Positions 46,197-55,600 of a stretch of DNA of 64,000 bases are shown in pieces (position 1 is the first letter of the stretch; each line of letters opens with the position of its first letter). The stretch lies in contig NZ_JBHSCZ010000002.1 in assembly GCF_042651465.1 (NCBI RefSeq), positions 930,001 through 994,000 of the forward strand. The letters are read 5' to 3'. The position numbers were made by a program, and so were the translations under genes. The notes beneath the pieces are model-generated. The model was not told where the DNA came from. It worked only from the letters and a program-made list of their open reading frames with translations, and did not search any database. The DNA is from Ferruginibacter yonginensis (lineage in GTDB: Bacteria > Bacteroidota > Bacteroidia > Chitinophagales > Chitinophagaceae).

Positions 46197-48365
46197 ATGA
46201 TGAAACGCTGTAGTTTTTTAATAATACTTTGTGTATTGGCAACCATGTTTGCAATGGCACAACAAGATGGTATTAAGTGGGTGCCAGATGGTACTGGTTT
46301 TTATGAGGTACAAGATGGTAATATCGTAAAGGTTGATCCTAAAACAGAAGCCGCTATAGTATTGGTAAAAAAGGAGTCGCTGCAACCTAAAAATGCCAGT
46401 ACGAGTTTGGTGCCACAATCATTTGATTTTAGTTACGATAAATCGAAATTGTTGTTGTTTACTAATACGGCTAAAGTGTGGCGTTATAACACCCGTGGCG
46501 ATTATTGGGTGTATAACGTAGCCAATAATAACCTCACTAAATTAGGTAATGGCTTAGCCCCACAATCATTAATGTTTGCTAAATTTTCGCCTGATAGTAA
46601 ACAGGTGGCTTATGTAAGTGAACACAATATTTTTGTGGAAGATGTTGCAACTGGCCAAATTAAAAAACTTACCAACAACGGCACCCGAAAATTTATAAAT
46701 GGTACGTTCGATTGGGCTTATGAAGAAGAGTTTAATTGTAGAGATGGTTTTAGGTGGAGCCCCGATAGTAAGCAAATTGCATTTTGGCAAATTGATGCTA
46801 CTAAAATTAGGGATTATTATATGCTCAATACCACTGATTCGCCTTACTCAAAAGTAATTCCGGTAGAGTACCCTAAAGTTGGTGAAAGCCCATCGCCAGC
46901 TAGTATTTTGGTAGTAAATGTAGCAGGTGGGCAAATTCGTAAAATGAATATTGAAGGTGATCCTCAACAACATTACATTACCCGAATGGAGTGGAGTGGC
47001 CCTAATGAATTGATTGTACAACAACTCAACAGAAAGCAACAAGAAAGTAAACTTATGTATTGCAAAGTAAGTGATGGTAGCAGTTACACTTTTTGGGCTG
47101 AAAGCGATGATGCTTGGGTTGATTTAAATACCGATAACCCTGTTGGCTGGAACTGGATTAACCAAGGCAAAGATTTTCTTTGGGTTAGTGAAAAAGATGG
47201 TTGGAGGCATATCTATAAAATTAGTAGAGATGGAAAAACAACAACATTGCTTACAAAAGGCAATTATGATATTGGTAAACTCTTAGCTGTTGATGAATTG
47301 AATAATTACATCTACTTCAGTGCATCTCCTAATAATGCTACGCAGCTTTATTTATATAGAGTAAGAATTCTAAATGGTAAAGATGAGCCAGAGTTAGTAA
47401 CACTAGGTAAATTAAAGGGTACGCATGAATATGAAATTGGTCCTTTTGCAAAATTTGCTTTACACAGCTTCAGCAATTCGAATACGCCACCTGTTTCGGA
47501 GTGGTTAACTTTACCTGATTTAAAAGTAACATCAGCAGCAAAAAGCATTGCTAATAATATAAAGACTGATACCAGAAAAAATATTGAGTACTTACAAATT
47601 GTTACAGAAGATAATATTTTGTTAGACGCCTGGATCAACAAACCCAATAATTTTGATGCCAGTAAACAATACCCAGTGGTATTTTATGTATATGGTGAGC
47701 CAGCAGCCTCAACTGTAAACGATGAGTATGGGGCACACACAAATTATTTGTACAATGGTAATATGAGTGGCGATGGGTATATACAAGTTTCTATTGATAA
47801 CCGTGGTACACCTTCATTAAAAGGTGCAAAATGGCGAAAATCTATTTACAGAAAAATAGGTAATATCAATATTAGGGATTATGCCATGGGAGCAAAAAAA
47901 ATATTAGAAGCACCTTATATGGATAAAAATAGGGTAGCCGTTTGGGGTTGGAGTGGCGGCGGTTCATCAACCTTAAATTTAATGTTTAAATACCCCGAAA
48001 TATTTAAAACGGGTGTGGCCATTGCAGCAGTAGGTAATCAATTAAATTATGATAATATTTACCAAGAAAGATACATGGGCTTACCTCAAGAAAATTTAGA
48101 AGACTTTGTAAAAGGCTCACCAGTAAATAATGTAAAAGGTTTACAGGGTAAATTATTATACATACATGGCACTGGGGATGATAATGTGCATTATGATAAT
48201 GCTGAAATGTTATTGAACGAATTAATTCGTTACAATAAGCAATTTGAATTTATGGCTTACCCTAATAGAAGTCACAGTATTAGTGAAGGAGCTGGTACAT
48301 TTATACATTTAGCTACATTGTACACTAACTTTATAAAGAAAAATTGCCCTCCGGGTGCCAAATAA
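46197..48365 (+). CDS. S9 family prolyl dipeptidyl peptidase (DPP-IV-like)
   Basis: A 722-residue secreted serine peptidase. The signal peptide (about 1-22) ends at AMAQ. An eight-bladed beta-propeller (about 40-480) has several FSPDSKQVAY / WSPDSKQIAFW repeats and the DWAYEEEF segment, with the paired glutamates that bind the substrate N-terminus in DPP-IV. The alpha/beta hydrolase domain has the nucleophile in WGWSGGGSS, then Asp in HGTGDDNVH and His in NRSHSI. It is predicted to cut X-Pro from peptides. Confidence 0.93.
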   Translation: MMKRCSFLIILCVLATMFAMAQQDGIKWVPDGTGFYEVQDGNIVKVDPKTEAAIVLVKKESLQPKNASTSLVPQSFDFSYDKSKLLLFTNTAKVWRYNTRGDYWVYNVANNNLTKLGNGLAPQSLMFAKFSPDSKQVAYVSEHNIFVEDVATGQIKKLTNNGTRKFINGTFDWAYEEEFNCRDGFRWSPDSKQIAFWQIDATKIRDYYMLNTTDSPYSKVIPVEYPKVGESPSPASILVVNVAGGQIRKMNIEGDPQQHYITRMEWSGPNELIVQQLNRKQQESKLMYCKVSDGSSYTFWAESDDAWVDLNTDNPVGWNWINQGKDFLWVSEKDGWRHIYKISRDGKTTTLLTKGNYDIGKLLAVDELNNYIYFSASPNNATQLYLYRVRILNGKDEPELVTLGKLKGTHEYEIGPFAKFALHSFSNSNTPPVSEWLTLPDLKVTSAAKSIANNIKTDTRKNIEYLQIVTEDNILLDAWINKPNNFDASKQYPVVFYVYGEPAASTVNDEYGAHTNYLYNGNMSGDGYIQVSIDNRGTPSLKGAKWRKSIYRKIGNINIRDYAMGAKKILEAPYMDKNRVAVWGWSGGGSSTLNLMFKYPEIFKTGVAIAAVGNQLNYDNIYQERYMGLPQENLEDFVKGSPVNNVKGLQGKLLYIHGTGDDNVHYDNAEMLLNELIRYNKQFEFMAYPNRSHSISEGAGTFIHLATLYTNFIKKNCPPGAK

Positions 48366-48385
48366 AATATCATCATCATATTAAT

Positions 48386-48418
48386 AATAAAGCCGTTGAA
48401 AAGTTCAACGGCTTTATT
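48386..48418. terminator. bidirectional terminator
   Basis: A perfect 15-bp stem around AAAGCCGTTGAA/TTCAACGGCTTT, between the peptidase gene and the small gene at 48421. Confidence 0.92.
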
Positions 48419-48420
48419 AT

Positions 48421-48633
48421 TTAAAAGCTATGGTGTGGCAAAACGGGGCCATAATGTAATTTTTTAAACCTACTATTTTTTGTAGGGTGTAACACATCTG
48501 CTGCTGTTTCGTACCCTTCATCAGCAACTTGTGCAACCCTATTTTTTGTATTCTTTTTTCTAATGGCATATATAATTAAGCCTGTAAGTGCAACTGCTGC
48601 AGTTGCATAAATTAGTTTTTTTGATGTCTTCAT
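48421..48633 (-). CDS. small single-helix membrane protein
   Basis: A 70-residue protein with one N-terminal hydrophobic helix (about 8-24, YATAAVALTGLIIYAI), then a strongly basic stretch RKKNTKNR, an acidic patch and a C-terminal LHYGPVLPHHSF. The layout resembles YtxH-type small envelope proteins, but there is no firm family match. It has its own terminator and no operon partner. Confidence 0.6.
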   Translation of the reverse strand: MKTSKKLIYATAAVALTGLIIYAIRKKNTKNRVAQVADEGYETAADVLHPTKNSRFKKLHYGPVLPHHSF

Positions 48634-48760
48634 TTTTAATGTATTCGTTTAATCAAATAATTGTTTTACTATTTCTTTAGAAAAACTATTACAATAATTG
48701 TGCAAATTGTTTAGCACATCAAAAGTTATATCATAAAATAATGTGAAGTACGTGTAATAA

Positions 48761-48791
48761 AAAAGCTCCTTCATCATTTGAAGGAGCTTTT
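48761..48791 (-). terminator. terminator of the RRM gene
   Basis: A 13-bp stem, core AAGCTCCTTCA/TGAAGGAGCTT, 22 bases past the RRM protein stop. Confidence 0.9.
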
Positions 48792-48812
48792 AAAGGATGT
48801 TATATTAAGATA

Positions 48813-49238
48813 TTAATAATCTTTGCTGTAACCGCCGCCGCCGTTTCTGTTTCCGCCGCCGCCGTAGCCGCCGCTTCTACCACCGCCGCCACCGTAACCG
48901 CCGCTTCTTCCGCCGCCGCCACCGTAACCGCCGCTGCTTCTACCACCGCCGCCGTAACCACCGCCACCGCTGCGTTTTTTGTAACCTTCACCTTCAGGAC
49001 GAGGTTGTGATTCGTTAACGATTAACTTACGACCTTGAATTTCAACTTCGTTAAGGTTAGCGATTGCAGATTTAGCTGCTTCTTCGTCTTCCATTTCAAC
49101 AAAACCAAATCCTTTGCTACGACCGTTCATTTTGTCTTTCAAAATTTTTGCACTGCTAACAGTACCATACTCTGCAAAAAGAGTGTTTAGATCTTCGTCA
49201 GTCATTGACCAGCTAAGATTACCTACGTAAATGTTCAT
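48813..49238 (-). CDS. RRM-domain RNA-binding protein with Gly-rich tail
   Basis: A 141-residue protein. One RNA recognition motif (1-80) has RNP2 IYVGNL (residues 3-8) and RNP1 KGFGFVEM (about 42-49), with the RNA-stacking aromatic residues intact. The tail (about 90-141) repeats GRSGGYGGGG two to three times, then ends GGYSKDY. The layout is that of cold-inducible RRM proteins of bacteria and of plant glycine-rich proteins. The Gly-rich part is encoded by CCG-rich repeats that stand out in an AT-rich genome. The start codon lies in an inverted repeat (separate entry). Confidence 0.93.
   Translation of the reverse strand: MNIYVGNLSWSMTDEDLNTLFAEYGTVSSAKILKDKMNGRSKGFGFVEMEDEEAAKSAIANLNEVEIQGRKLIVNESQPRPEGEGYKKRSGGGGYGGGGRSSGGYGGGGGRSGGYGGGGGRSGGYGGGGNRNGGGGYSKDY
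48835..48966 (-). repeat. in-frame GC-rich tandem repeat in the RRM gene
   Basis: Two to three copies of a unit of about 30 bases (plus-strand pattern ACCGCCGCCGCCACCG then TAACCGCCGCTTC), plus partial copies, encoding the GRSGGYGGGG repeats. Confidence 0.8.
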
Positions 49239-49297
49239 TGTAATAAACTTTTAAAAATAAATTAAATTATGCCTTAGGCATTAGTGCTACAATGAAC
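49233..49297 (-). promoter_or_regulatory. inverted repeat enclosing the RRM gene start codon
   Basis: GTTCATTGTA at 49233-49242 (containing the start codon on the minus strand) is perfectly complementary to TACAATGAAC at 49288-49297, 45 bases apart. The loop contains a second hairpin around ATGCC/GGCAT (49269-49281). In the mRNA the ATG would sit inside a 10-bp helix. The repeat is seen; any regulatory role is inferred. Confidence 0.5.
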
Positions 49298-49359
49298 TGA
49301 AAACTACTTACGAAAAGAAAAAATCAGCCAACATTTAAAACTAAATCCTAGAGACTCTA

Positions 49360-49367
49360 CAAATGTA
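49360..49367 (-). promoter_or_regulatory. -7 promoter box of the RRM gene
   Basis: TACATTTG on the minus strand, an exact TAnnTTTG match. It predicts a 5' leader of about 110-115 bases, unusually long for this window. Confidence 0.5.
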
Positions 49368-49460
49368 AGGGTTAAATCAATCTAACGTACATTTCTGTTT
49401 AATTTTTTTGGGTGCTACTTTTTTGGCAATAAAAGCCTATTTATCAGTGTTTTAGGCATA

Positions 49461-49496
49461 AAAAATGCCGCAAATTGTACAATTTGCGGCATTTTT
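49461..49496 (-). terminator. terminator of the rpsF-rpsR-rplI operon
   Basis: A perfect 16-bp stem around ATGCCGCAAATT/AATTTGCGGCAT with a GTAC loop and flanking A/T runs, 18 bases past rplI. Confidence 0.95.
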
Positions 49497-49514
49497 AAAA
49501 GTGAGTTTAAACAA

Positions 49515-49961
49515 TTATTCACCAATAACTTCAAATTCAACCTCAGTTTCGTTACCGTTACCAAAGTCAATTGTAGCTTTATAAGCGCCTAATTCTTTAA
49601 TATCTTCTGCTATTGTGATTCTGCGACGGTCAATTTCATAGCCTTTTTGTTCTTTAATTGCACGAGCAATTTGAACTGAAGTTACGCTACCGAAAATTTT
49701 GCCACTAGTACCAGTTTTTGCACCAATTTTTAAAGCACCATCTTTCAATACTGCTATAACGCTATTTAATTCAGCCAATAATTTAGCTTCTTTTTTCGCT
49801 TGGTGTTTTAACTTTTCTTGTAACTGTTTTAAGTTACTCGGACTAGCTTCAACAGCAATTTTTTTAGGAATTAAATAGTTACGACCGTAACCATTTTTTA
49901 CAGTAACTAACTCATTAGCACCGCCTAAATTATTTACATCTTGTATTAATATTACCTGCAT
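49515..49961 (-). CDS. rplI: 50S ribosomal protein L9
   Basis: 148 residues. It opens MQVILIQDVNNLGGANELVTVKNGYGRNYLIP, the L9 signature with the conserved GYGRNYL. A long connecting helix (about 40-75) is followed by the C-terminal domain with GKIFGSVTS and IDRRRI. It binds 23S rRNA near the L1 stalk. It is the last gene of the S6-S18-L9 operon; a structured spacer separates it from rpsR. Confidence 0.96.
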   Translation of the reverse strand: MQVILIQDVNNLGGANELVTVKNGYGRNYLIPKKIAVEASPSNLKQLQEKLKHQAKKEAKLLAELNSVIAVLKDGALKIGAKTGTSGKIFGSVTSVQIARAIKEQKGYEIDRRRITIAEDIKELGAYKATIDFGNGNETEVEFEVIGE

Positions 49962-49978
49962 AATGTTGCATTTTTACC

Positions 49979-50016
49979 CAACTGCTTTAACAGCTGCTTT
50001 CTCCGCCGTAGGCGGA
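49979..50016 (-). promoter_or_regulatory. paired stem-loops between rpsR and rplI
   Basis: On the minus strand the first stem is TCCGCC/GGCGGA with a TAC loop (50002-50016). The second is CAGCTG/CAGTTG with a six-base loop and one G-U pair (49979-49996). The second ends 17 bases before the rplI ATG. The structure is seen; the role is unknown. Confidence 0.4.
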
Positions 50017-50039
50017 TTAGGGTGGTTTAAAAGTTTGTT

Positions 50040-50306
50040 CTATTTCATTAAGTCAGTTACGTACGGTAAAATAGCCATTTGACGTGCTTTTTTTACTGCT
50101 TCACTTACTTTTCTTTGAAATTTTAAAGAGTTACCAGTGATACGACGTGGTAATAATTTACCTTGTTCGTTCAAAAACTTCTTTAAGAAATCGCCATCTT
50201 TATAATCGATGTAGCGAATGCCCATCTTTTTAAAACGACAATATTTCTTCGGACGCTTGTCAGCCTTTATAGCTGTAAGGTATTTGATTTCGTTTGTCTT
50301 TGCCAT
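50040..50306 (-). CDS. rpsR: 30S ribosomal protein S18
   Basis: 88 residues, with the S18 core IRYIDYKDGDFLKKF and the signature LPRRITGNSLKFQRKVSEAVKKARQMAILPYV. S18 pairs with S6 on the 30S platform. It starts 3 bases after rpsF stops, so the two are coupled. Confidence 0.96.
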   Translation of the reverse strand: MAKTNEIKYLTAIKADKRPKKYCRFKKMGIRYIDYKDGDFLKKFLNEQGKLLPRRITGNSLKFQRKVSEAVKKARQMAILPYVTDLMK

Positions 50307-50309
50307 AAC

Positions 50310-50666
50310 TTATGCCTCCGATTTTTGTGGTTCTGAATGTTTTACACCACTTCTCTTTTTTGCATTGTACTCCACGGCGTATTTATCGAGTACGGTAAAC
50401 ATGTGACGCATTACTGATTCGTCACGTAAAAGTTGAATTTTCAACTTTTCATTGAAGCTGGTTGGCGCTGAATATTCCATTACCCAATAAAGACCTGTAG
50501 TCTTTTTGGCTACTGGATAGGCCAGTGATTTTAGTCCCCAGGGATTAGTGTGCAATACTTCTCCGCCGTTTTCTTTAACAAGCGTTTCGTATTTTTTCTG
50601 AGCGTTTTTAAATTCTTCCTCAGAAAGCACAGGGGTAAAAATCACCATCAATTCGTAGTTGCTCAT
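50310..50666 (-). CDS. rpsF: 30S ribosomal protein S6
   Basis: 118 residues. It opens MSNYELMVIFTPVLSEEE, with the conserved NPWGLKSLAYPVAKKTTGLYWVMEY core that contacts S18. The C-terminal tail is Lys/Glu-rich. It is the first gene of the rpsF-rpsR-rplI operon, with a TACTTTTG promoter box and a short leader of about 50 bases containing a CCCATT/AATGGG hairpin (50701-50719). Confidence 0.96.
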   Translation of the reverse strand: MSNYELMVIFTPVLSEEEFKNAQKKYETLVKENGGEVLHTNPWGLKSLAYPVAKKTTGLYWVMEYSAPTSFNEKLKIQLLRDESVMRHMFTVLDKYAVEYNAKKRSGVKHSEPQKSEA

Positions 50667-50722
50667 TTCCCTGATTTTTATTTGTTTAAAATATTATTTT
50701 CCCATTAATTGTAAATGGGCTG

Positions 50723-50730
50723 CAAAAGTA
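50723..50730 (-). promoter_or_regulatory. -7 promoter box of rpsF
   Basis: TACTTTTG on the minus strand, an exact TAnnTTTG match, 57 bases before the rpsF ATG. Confidence 0.6.
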
Positions 50731-50820
50731 AGAAAATTTAATTGAAATAGATGCTTTAAGCCCTTAATTTAATGAATTCAAAGCTATTTTATTCATTTTT
50801 AACCCTTTATACAGTCATTT

Positions 50821-52560
50821 TTAGTTATTGATTGATTGTTGGTGCTCAATTCTGTATACCGGATACTGTAAATATGCTTTTTCAAACCACTTGCTGTTTT
50901 TGTAAATAAAGTTTAAAATGGCATTGCTGTTTTGAGCAAAAGCGGCATCGGTGGCTTTTTTATCAGCTAATTTTTTTTGTAAATCGGCATCGTTTTTTAA
51001 AATATCGGCTGCAATATCATCCCAACGGTAATCGCTGTAGCCCTCTTTTTGTTGTAAAATGCCATCAAAAAAATTCCAAGCAAAAAAACTATCATCACCA
51101 GTAGGCTCCAACATTTCAATAATGTACCGGTTATTTTTTTGGTTGAGGTAGATGATGTAATCGCCTTTTAAAAATTGAATAGGTTGTTGTGAACTGCTTG
51201 TTTTTACTTGATAATTTACATGGTGTTTTTCGTAAGCGGTTGGTCGGCTTTTGTAATCTTCTATTCTGTAAACAGTAACGTTGATGATGGTATCATTTTT
51301 TAGTTGCGTTACGTTTATTTTATTTAAACGTAATCTTTCAATAACATCATTCCACCCAGTTGGTATAAAGTAAGCCATTGGTTTTTCAACCATATTTTCA
51401 GGCTTAAAATTGTTGAAGTACTTAATGCTACGGGTATATGGTTTTAATTTATTGTAATACATTTTTTGTAGTCCGGTAGCGGCACTTAACATTGTATCTT
51501 GCTCATACCCTTTAAAAATAATGCTATCGTACACACTCCTATCTATACGCCATTTTAAGGGAAATGTTTTTTGCGTACTTATTTCAGCAATGCCTTGTTG
51601 TTGTATTTTTAAAAGTGTAGTTGCATTAATTGCAGCTTTTTCTATAAATGTATTGAGCAAGTCGTAAGTGGCTGTAACCCTTTCTTTATAAGGCTTAAGC
51701 ATATGTGTTTCTGGAATAAAGGCAAATGTGCCAAACAAAGCAGCATAGCCGCTACTGTAACGAGGCGTTTCATAAAACATATCAATGCCTTTATTGAAAT
51801 TGGCGCCATCAAATTCTACATAAGGTATTAAATCCCACTTTTTTTGTTGCATACCAGCGTACAATTGAGGCTCAAAAAAGTTTCGTAACCAAGTGCCTGC
51901 GGTTGGGCCAAGTTTGTTGTATTGTGTGGTAATCAACGTCATGGTATGCTGATAATCAGCACCATCGCTTACATGGTTATCAATAAAAATTTGTGGTTGT
52001 AACCAATGAAAAATAGTGGCGAATGTTTTAGCTTCTTTTGAATCATTTTTGGTAAAATCTCTATTTAAGTCAAGGTTTTGGGCATTACCTCTAAAGCCAT
52101 ATTCAATAGGGCCATTCTGGTTTACTCTGGTGCTACTGTTTCTATTTAAGCACCCGCCAATATTATAAACCGGTATTACAGCCAATACAATATTGTTAGG
52201 TAGTTTTATTTTGTTGGTATGAATATCTCTTAATAAAAGCATACTGGCATCAATGCCATCAGGTTCGCCAGGGTGTATTCCGTTATTAATGAAGATGACA
52301 ATTTTGTTTTGTTGATGCCATTTTGTGGGTTCAAAATTTTTATCGTTACTCACCAACATTGTATGTAAAGGATAATGTGCATCCGTCGGGCCCATGGTTT
52401 TCAATAAAAAACGACTATCGTTAGCAGCAAGTGTTTTGTAAAAATTGATGATTTGAGCGTAGGTTGCTGTGGCTGTTCCGTTTGATTGTTCAAATATGGT
52501 TAATTGAGCTTTACAAATATTTGTAAGCAAGGTGAACAATAGGATAACAATATATTTCAT
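50821..52560 (-). CDS. M14 family zinc carboxypeptidase
   Basis: A 579-residue secreted metallopeptidase. The signal peptide (1-18) ends at CKAQ. Zinc ligands are seen in NNGIHPGEPDG (HxxE, about residue 97) and FIDNHVSDGAD (second His, about 195); PETHMLKPY (about 290) offers the catalytic Glu. The roughly 250 residues after the catalytic domain are of unknown fold, with beta-type segments. The class resembles large Bacteroidota M14 proteins. It is monocistronic. Confidence 0.85.
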   Translation of the reverse strand: MKYIVILLFTLLTNICKAQLTIFEQSNGTATATYAQIINFYKTLAANDSRFLLKTMGPTDAHYPLHTMLVSNDKNFEPTKWHQQNKIVIFINNGIHPGEPDGIDASMLLLRDIHTNKIKLPNNIVLAVIPVYNIGGCLNRNSSTRVNQNGPIEYGFRGNAQNLDLNRDFTKNDSKEAKTFATIFHWLQPQIFIDNHVSDGADYQHTMTLITTQYNKLGPTAGTWLRNFFEPQLYAGMQQKKWDLIPYVEFDGANFNKGIDMFYETPRYSSGYAALFGTFAFIPETHMLKPYKERVTATYDLLNTFIEKAAINATTLLKIQQQGIAEISTQKTFPLKWRIDRSVYDSIIFKGYEQDTMLSAATGLQKMYYNKLKPYTRSIKYFNNFKPENMVEKPMAYFIPTGWNDVIERLRLNKINVTQLKNDTIINVTVYRIEDYKSRPTAYEKHHVNYQVKTSSSQQPIQFLKGDYIIYLNQKNNRYIIEMLEPTGDDSFFAWNFFDGILQQKEGYSDYRWDDIAADILKNDADLQKKLADKKATDAAFAQNSNAILNFIYKNSKWFEKAYLQYPVYRIEHQQSINN

Positions 52561-52610
52561 GCTTCAAAAATATTGAAATTATAACTAGCTATTTTGTAAA
52601 ATGTAGGCAT

Positions 52611-52645
52611 AAAAAAAGCGGTTACCAATAGGCAACCGCTTTTTT
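52611..52645 (-). terminator. terminator of the T9SS nuclease gene
   Basis: AAGCGGTT.CC/GG.AACCGCTT stem with one mismatch and flanking A/T runs, 18 bases past the stop. Confidence 0.88.
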
Positions 52646-52662
52646 ACAAGTTTGAATGATAA

Positions 52663-55600
52663 TTATTTTATCACTACAAATGATTGTTGAATCACCTGTG
52701 TATTGTTCTTTATTTTGATAAAATACCTACCAGCAGCTAAATTTTGAACATCTAAATTAATGTTGATTTGGTTAGCATTAACGCTTTGTTGTTTTACAAT
52801 TCTTCCAGCAACATCAATAATTTGTAGTTGACTGTTTTGTTGTAAAGTTTCCACCAAACGAACATTTAATGCACCCATTGTTGGGTTAGGGTAAACGATA
52901 GCGTTTGATAAGTTGTTGTTTAACTTAACTGATACTATTTTACTGTATTTAAATTTACCATCAAGGTCAATCATTTTTAACCTGTAATACACTACTGATG
53001 TTGCAGGTAATTTATCATCGTTAAATGAATAATTGGTTAAGTTGTTACCTTGTACTTGTCCAATTTTATTAAATACATTACCATCAACACTTCTTTCAAC
53101 ATCATATTGTTTAAATGAAGTTTCAAAAGTTGCATACCATTTCAATAATATACCGTTGTTATTTTTTTGAGCTGTAAAGTCAATTAAAGTAACAGGTAAT
53201 AAACCAGTGCATTGGAACATTAATGCAGCATATTCAGGATGATCAACAAATGGATTTCTATTAGCTTGTGCAATTGGCGTAGATCCTGATGAAATTACTG
53301 GTTGGTAATAAATTGCATTATTTCTATCAATTTCTTTTTGACTTACTGGATCATTGGTATGCCACTTAATTAATGTTTGTAAATACCAAGCATCATAAAT
53401 CTGTAATCTTCTTTTGGCTGCATCTGGTTCGTCAGCAGCACTTAAAAATACTTGGTTGGCATTGCCGAACTGTGACCAATTTTGGCTGATAATTTCATCT
53501 TCATAACGAACAGCCATGTATAAGCCTGCACGTGCAAAATCGCCTTTATATGCATTGATTGGTTCAAATACTGTACTAGTATAACCAAAATTATTACCTG
53601 AGCCTAATTTACTGCCGTTTAATGAGGTTGAAGTTGGCGTAGTTACTTCTCCGTAAGGGAAATTACTTCTAGTGGCATTTACCTTACCATCTGTTGGGAA
53701 TATATGGTGAGCATCTGATACCATCGGACTTACCTGGTTAAACCATGATTGTGGCGTACTGTGCTCTCTATTATAGCAACCGCCTTCGCCAGTATAAGTA
53801 CCACATTGGTTTGTATTATAAGTGTAGGTATAAGGTTCTGGCCCAGTTGGGTTATCACTATACATATCCCAAATAATATCTGCTGTGTTAGCATCGTTAC
53901 GATGTAAATCAGAGTATTGGTATAAGTTCCATAAACCTGGCGTATAGGTTAATGTGTTTGCACCATTTGTAATAATATTTTTTACAGCTGTTTTTAAAGG
54001 CTGGCAGTTTAATGCAGTAGCAGCATCATAATATCCTGCTGGAACACCAGTACCATTAGTAGTAGTAACTGTTCCGCCTAAATTGGCACCTGTAAAGTAA
54101 TCAGGCTCACCAGTACATTCAGCATTAGCGCTGTATACAAAAATGTAATACTGTGTTGCAGCAGTTAAACCTGTAATAGTAAAGTTGGTGTTGGTAGTAT
54201 AAGCACCAACAAAACCATTACCAATGGCTGCACCAACTGTATACGTTGTGCCATCTACAGGTGTAGGCACTGGTGTATTGGCTGTGCTATAAATCACCAA
54301 GTACCTATTAGCACTAGCTGCTGCGGTAAAGCTACCAGTAATGGTAGCATTAGTAGCATTTAAAACCAATGCTGTTGGAGCTGCTGTTGGCTCTACACAT
54401 GGCGCCAAAGCTAGTGTAGTAGCTGTATTGGTATTACCTGTTGGTGCAGGGTTTAATGTTAGCAAGTAGTTAGGGCCTGCACTACAGTTTTCATTATTGT
54501 AGCTAAATACAAAATAATAATACTGTGTACTTGGTGTTAAACCATTATCAGTAAACGATGTTAGGGTGCCGTTTAAAATAACGGTGCCGCCACCAACTGT
54601 TTGTCCAACATTATAATTTGTACCATCTACCGGTAATGATGATAATGTACTTGATGTACTTCTCACAACTAAATAAGCATCAGCAGCGGTTGCAGGCAAT
54701 GTGAAGCTTCCACTAATTGATGTAGGTGTTGCTGATAATGTTACATTGGTTGGTTGATCTGCAGGTTCAACACATGGAGGTAATACTACAGTTGAATACA
54801 CTGATACATCATCAATCGTCCAACGTGATGCGCCAGTGGTTGTATTTGAAATGTATACCCATGCAATTTTTACATTGCTGGTGTTAAATGCTGATAAGTC
54901 AATATTATCTGATAATGTAAATACGTTTGAGTTCACTGCAGGGAAATTACCCGTAATAGTTGTCCATGTTGCAGTATTTGGGTCTGTACCTGGGATATAA
55001 TTCGTTGAAACTCTTAATTCAAGCGTATTACCTGCAAATTGGCTCTTAGAATAAAACTTTAAAGTAGGTGCTGTTACGCCTGTTAAATCATATGGAGGCG
55101 ATATTAACCAATCTTCATTTGTTTGTGCTGTACCAGAAAAACCGTTCATAAACATTGCATTGTCGGCTGTTCTTCCACCAGTAGCGCATGTCCAAACTTG
55201 AGCACCAACCACATTAAAGGTTCTCCAACCATCTGGTAAAAAAGTAGCACAATCAGTGAAACTATAGTTTTGTGCTAAAACACCAGCAGCAGGAATACTT
55301 GTGGTTGTAAAATTCCAAGTAGTTGCACCAGTAATACCTGCAAATGCATTAGCAGCAGCATCAGTGAAAGCGCCATTATCAATCTCAATATAATAACTTG
55401 TGTTTAATATAAGCGGATTAATGGTTATAGTGGCCGTTGTTGTATTAACGCTAACATTCGCTGTTGTAACATCAATAGTTTGTACTACACTGTTATCGCT
55501 AGATTTTTTGATAACAATGTTACCAGTACCTTTTAATACCGGCTCGTTAAATGTAATTTGTAAGTTGGTATTTACAGATATTTCTGTTGCATTGTCAAGC

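Noticed and set aside
48835..48966. Possible CRISPR-like repeat array
   Set aside because: Repeats are contiguous, in frame and translated as a Gly-rich tail; there are no unique spacers and no cas genes.
48800..48991. A frame rich in Ala and Val over the RRM tail
   Set aside because: It is a frame-shifted reading of the CCG-rich Gly repeat, not a gene.
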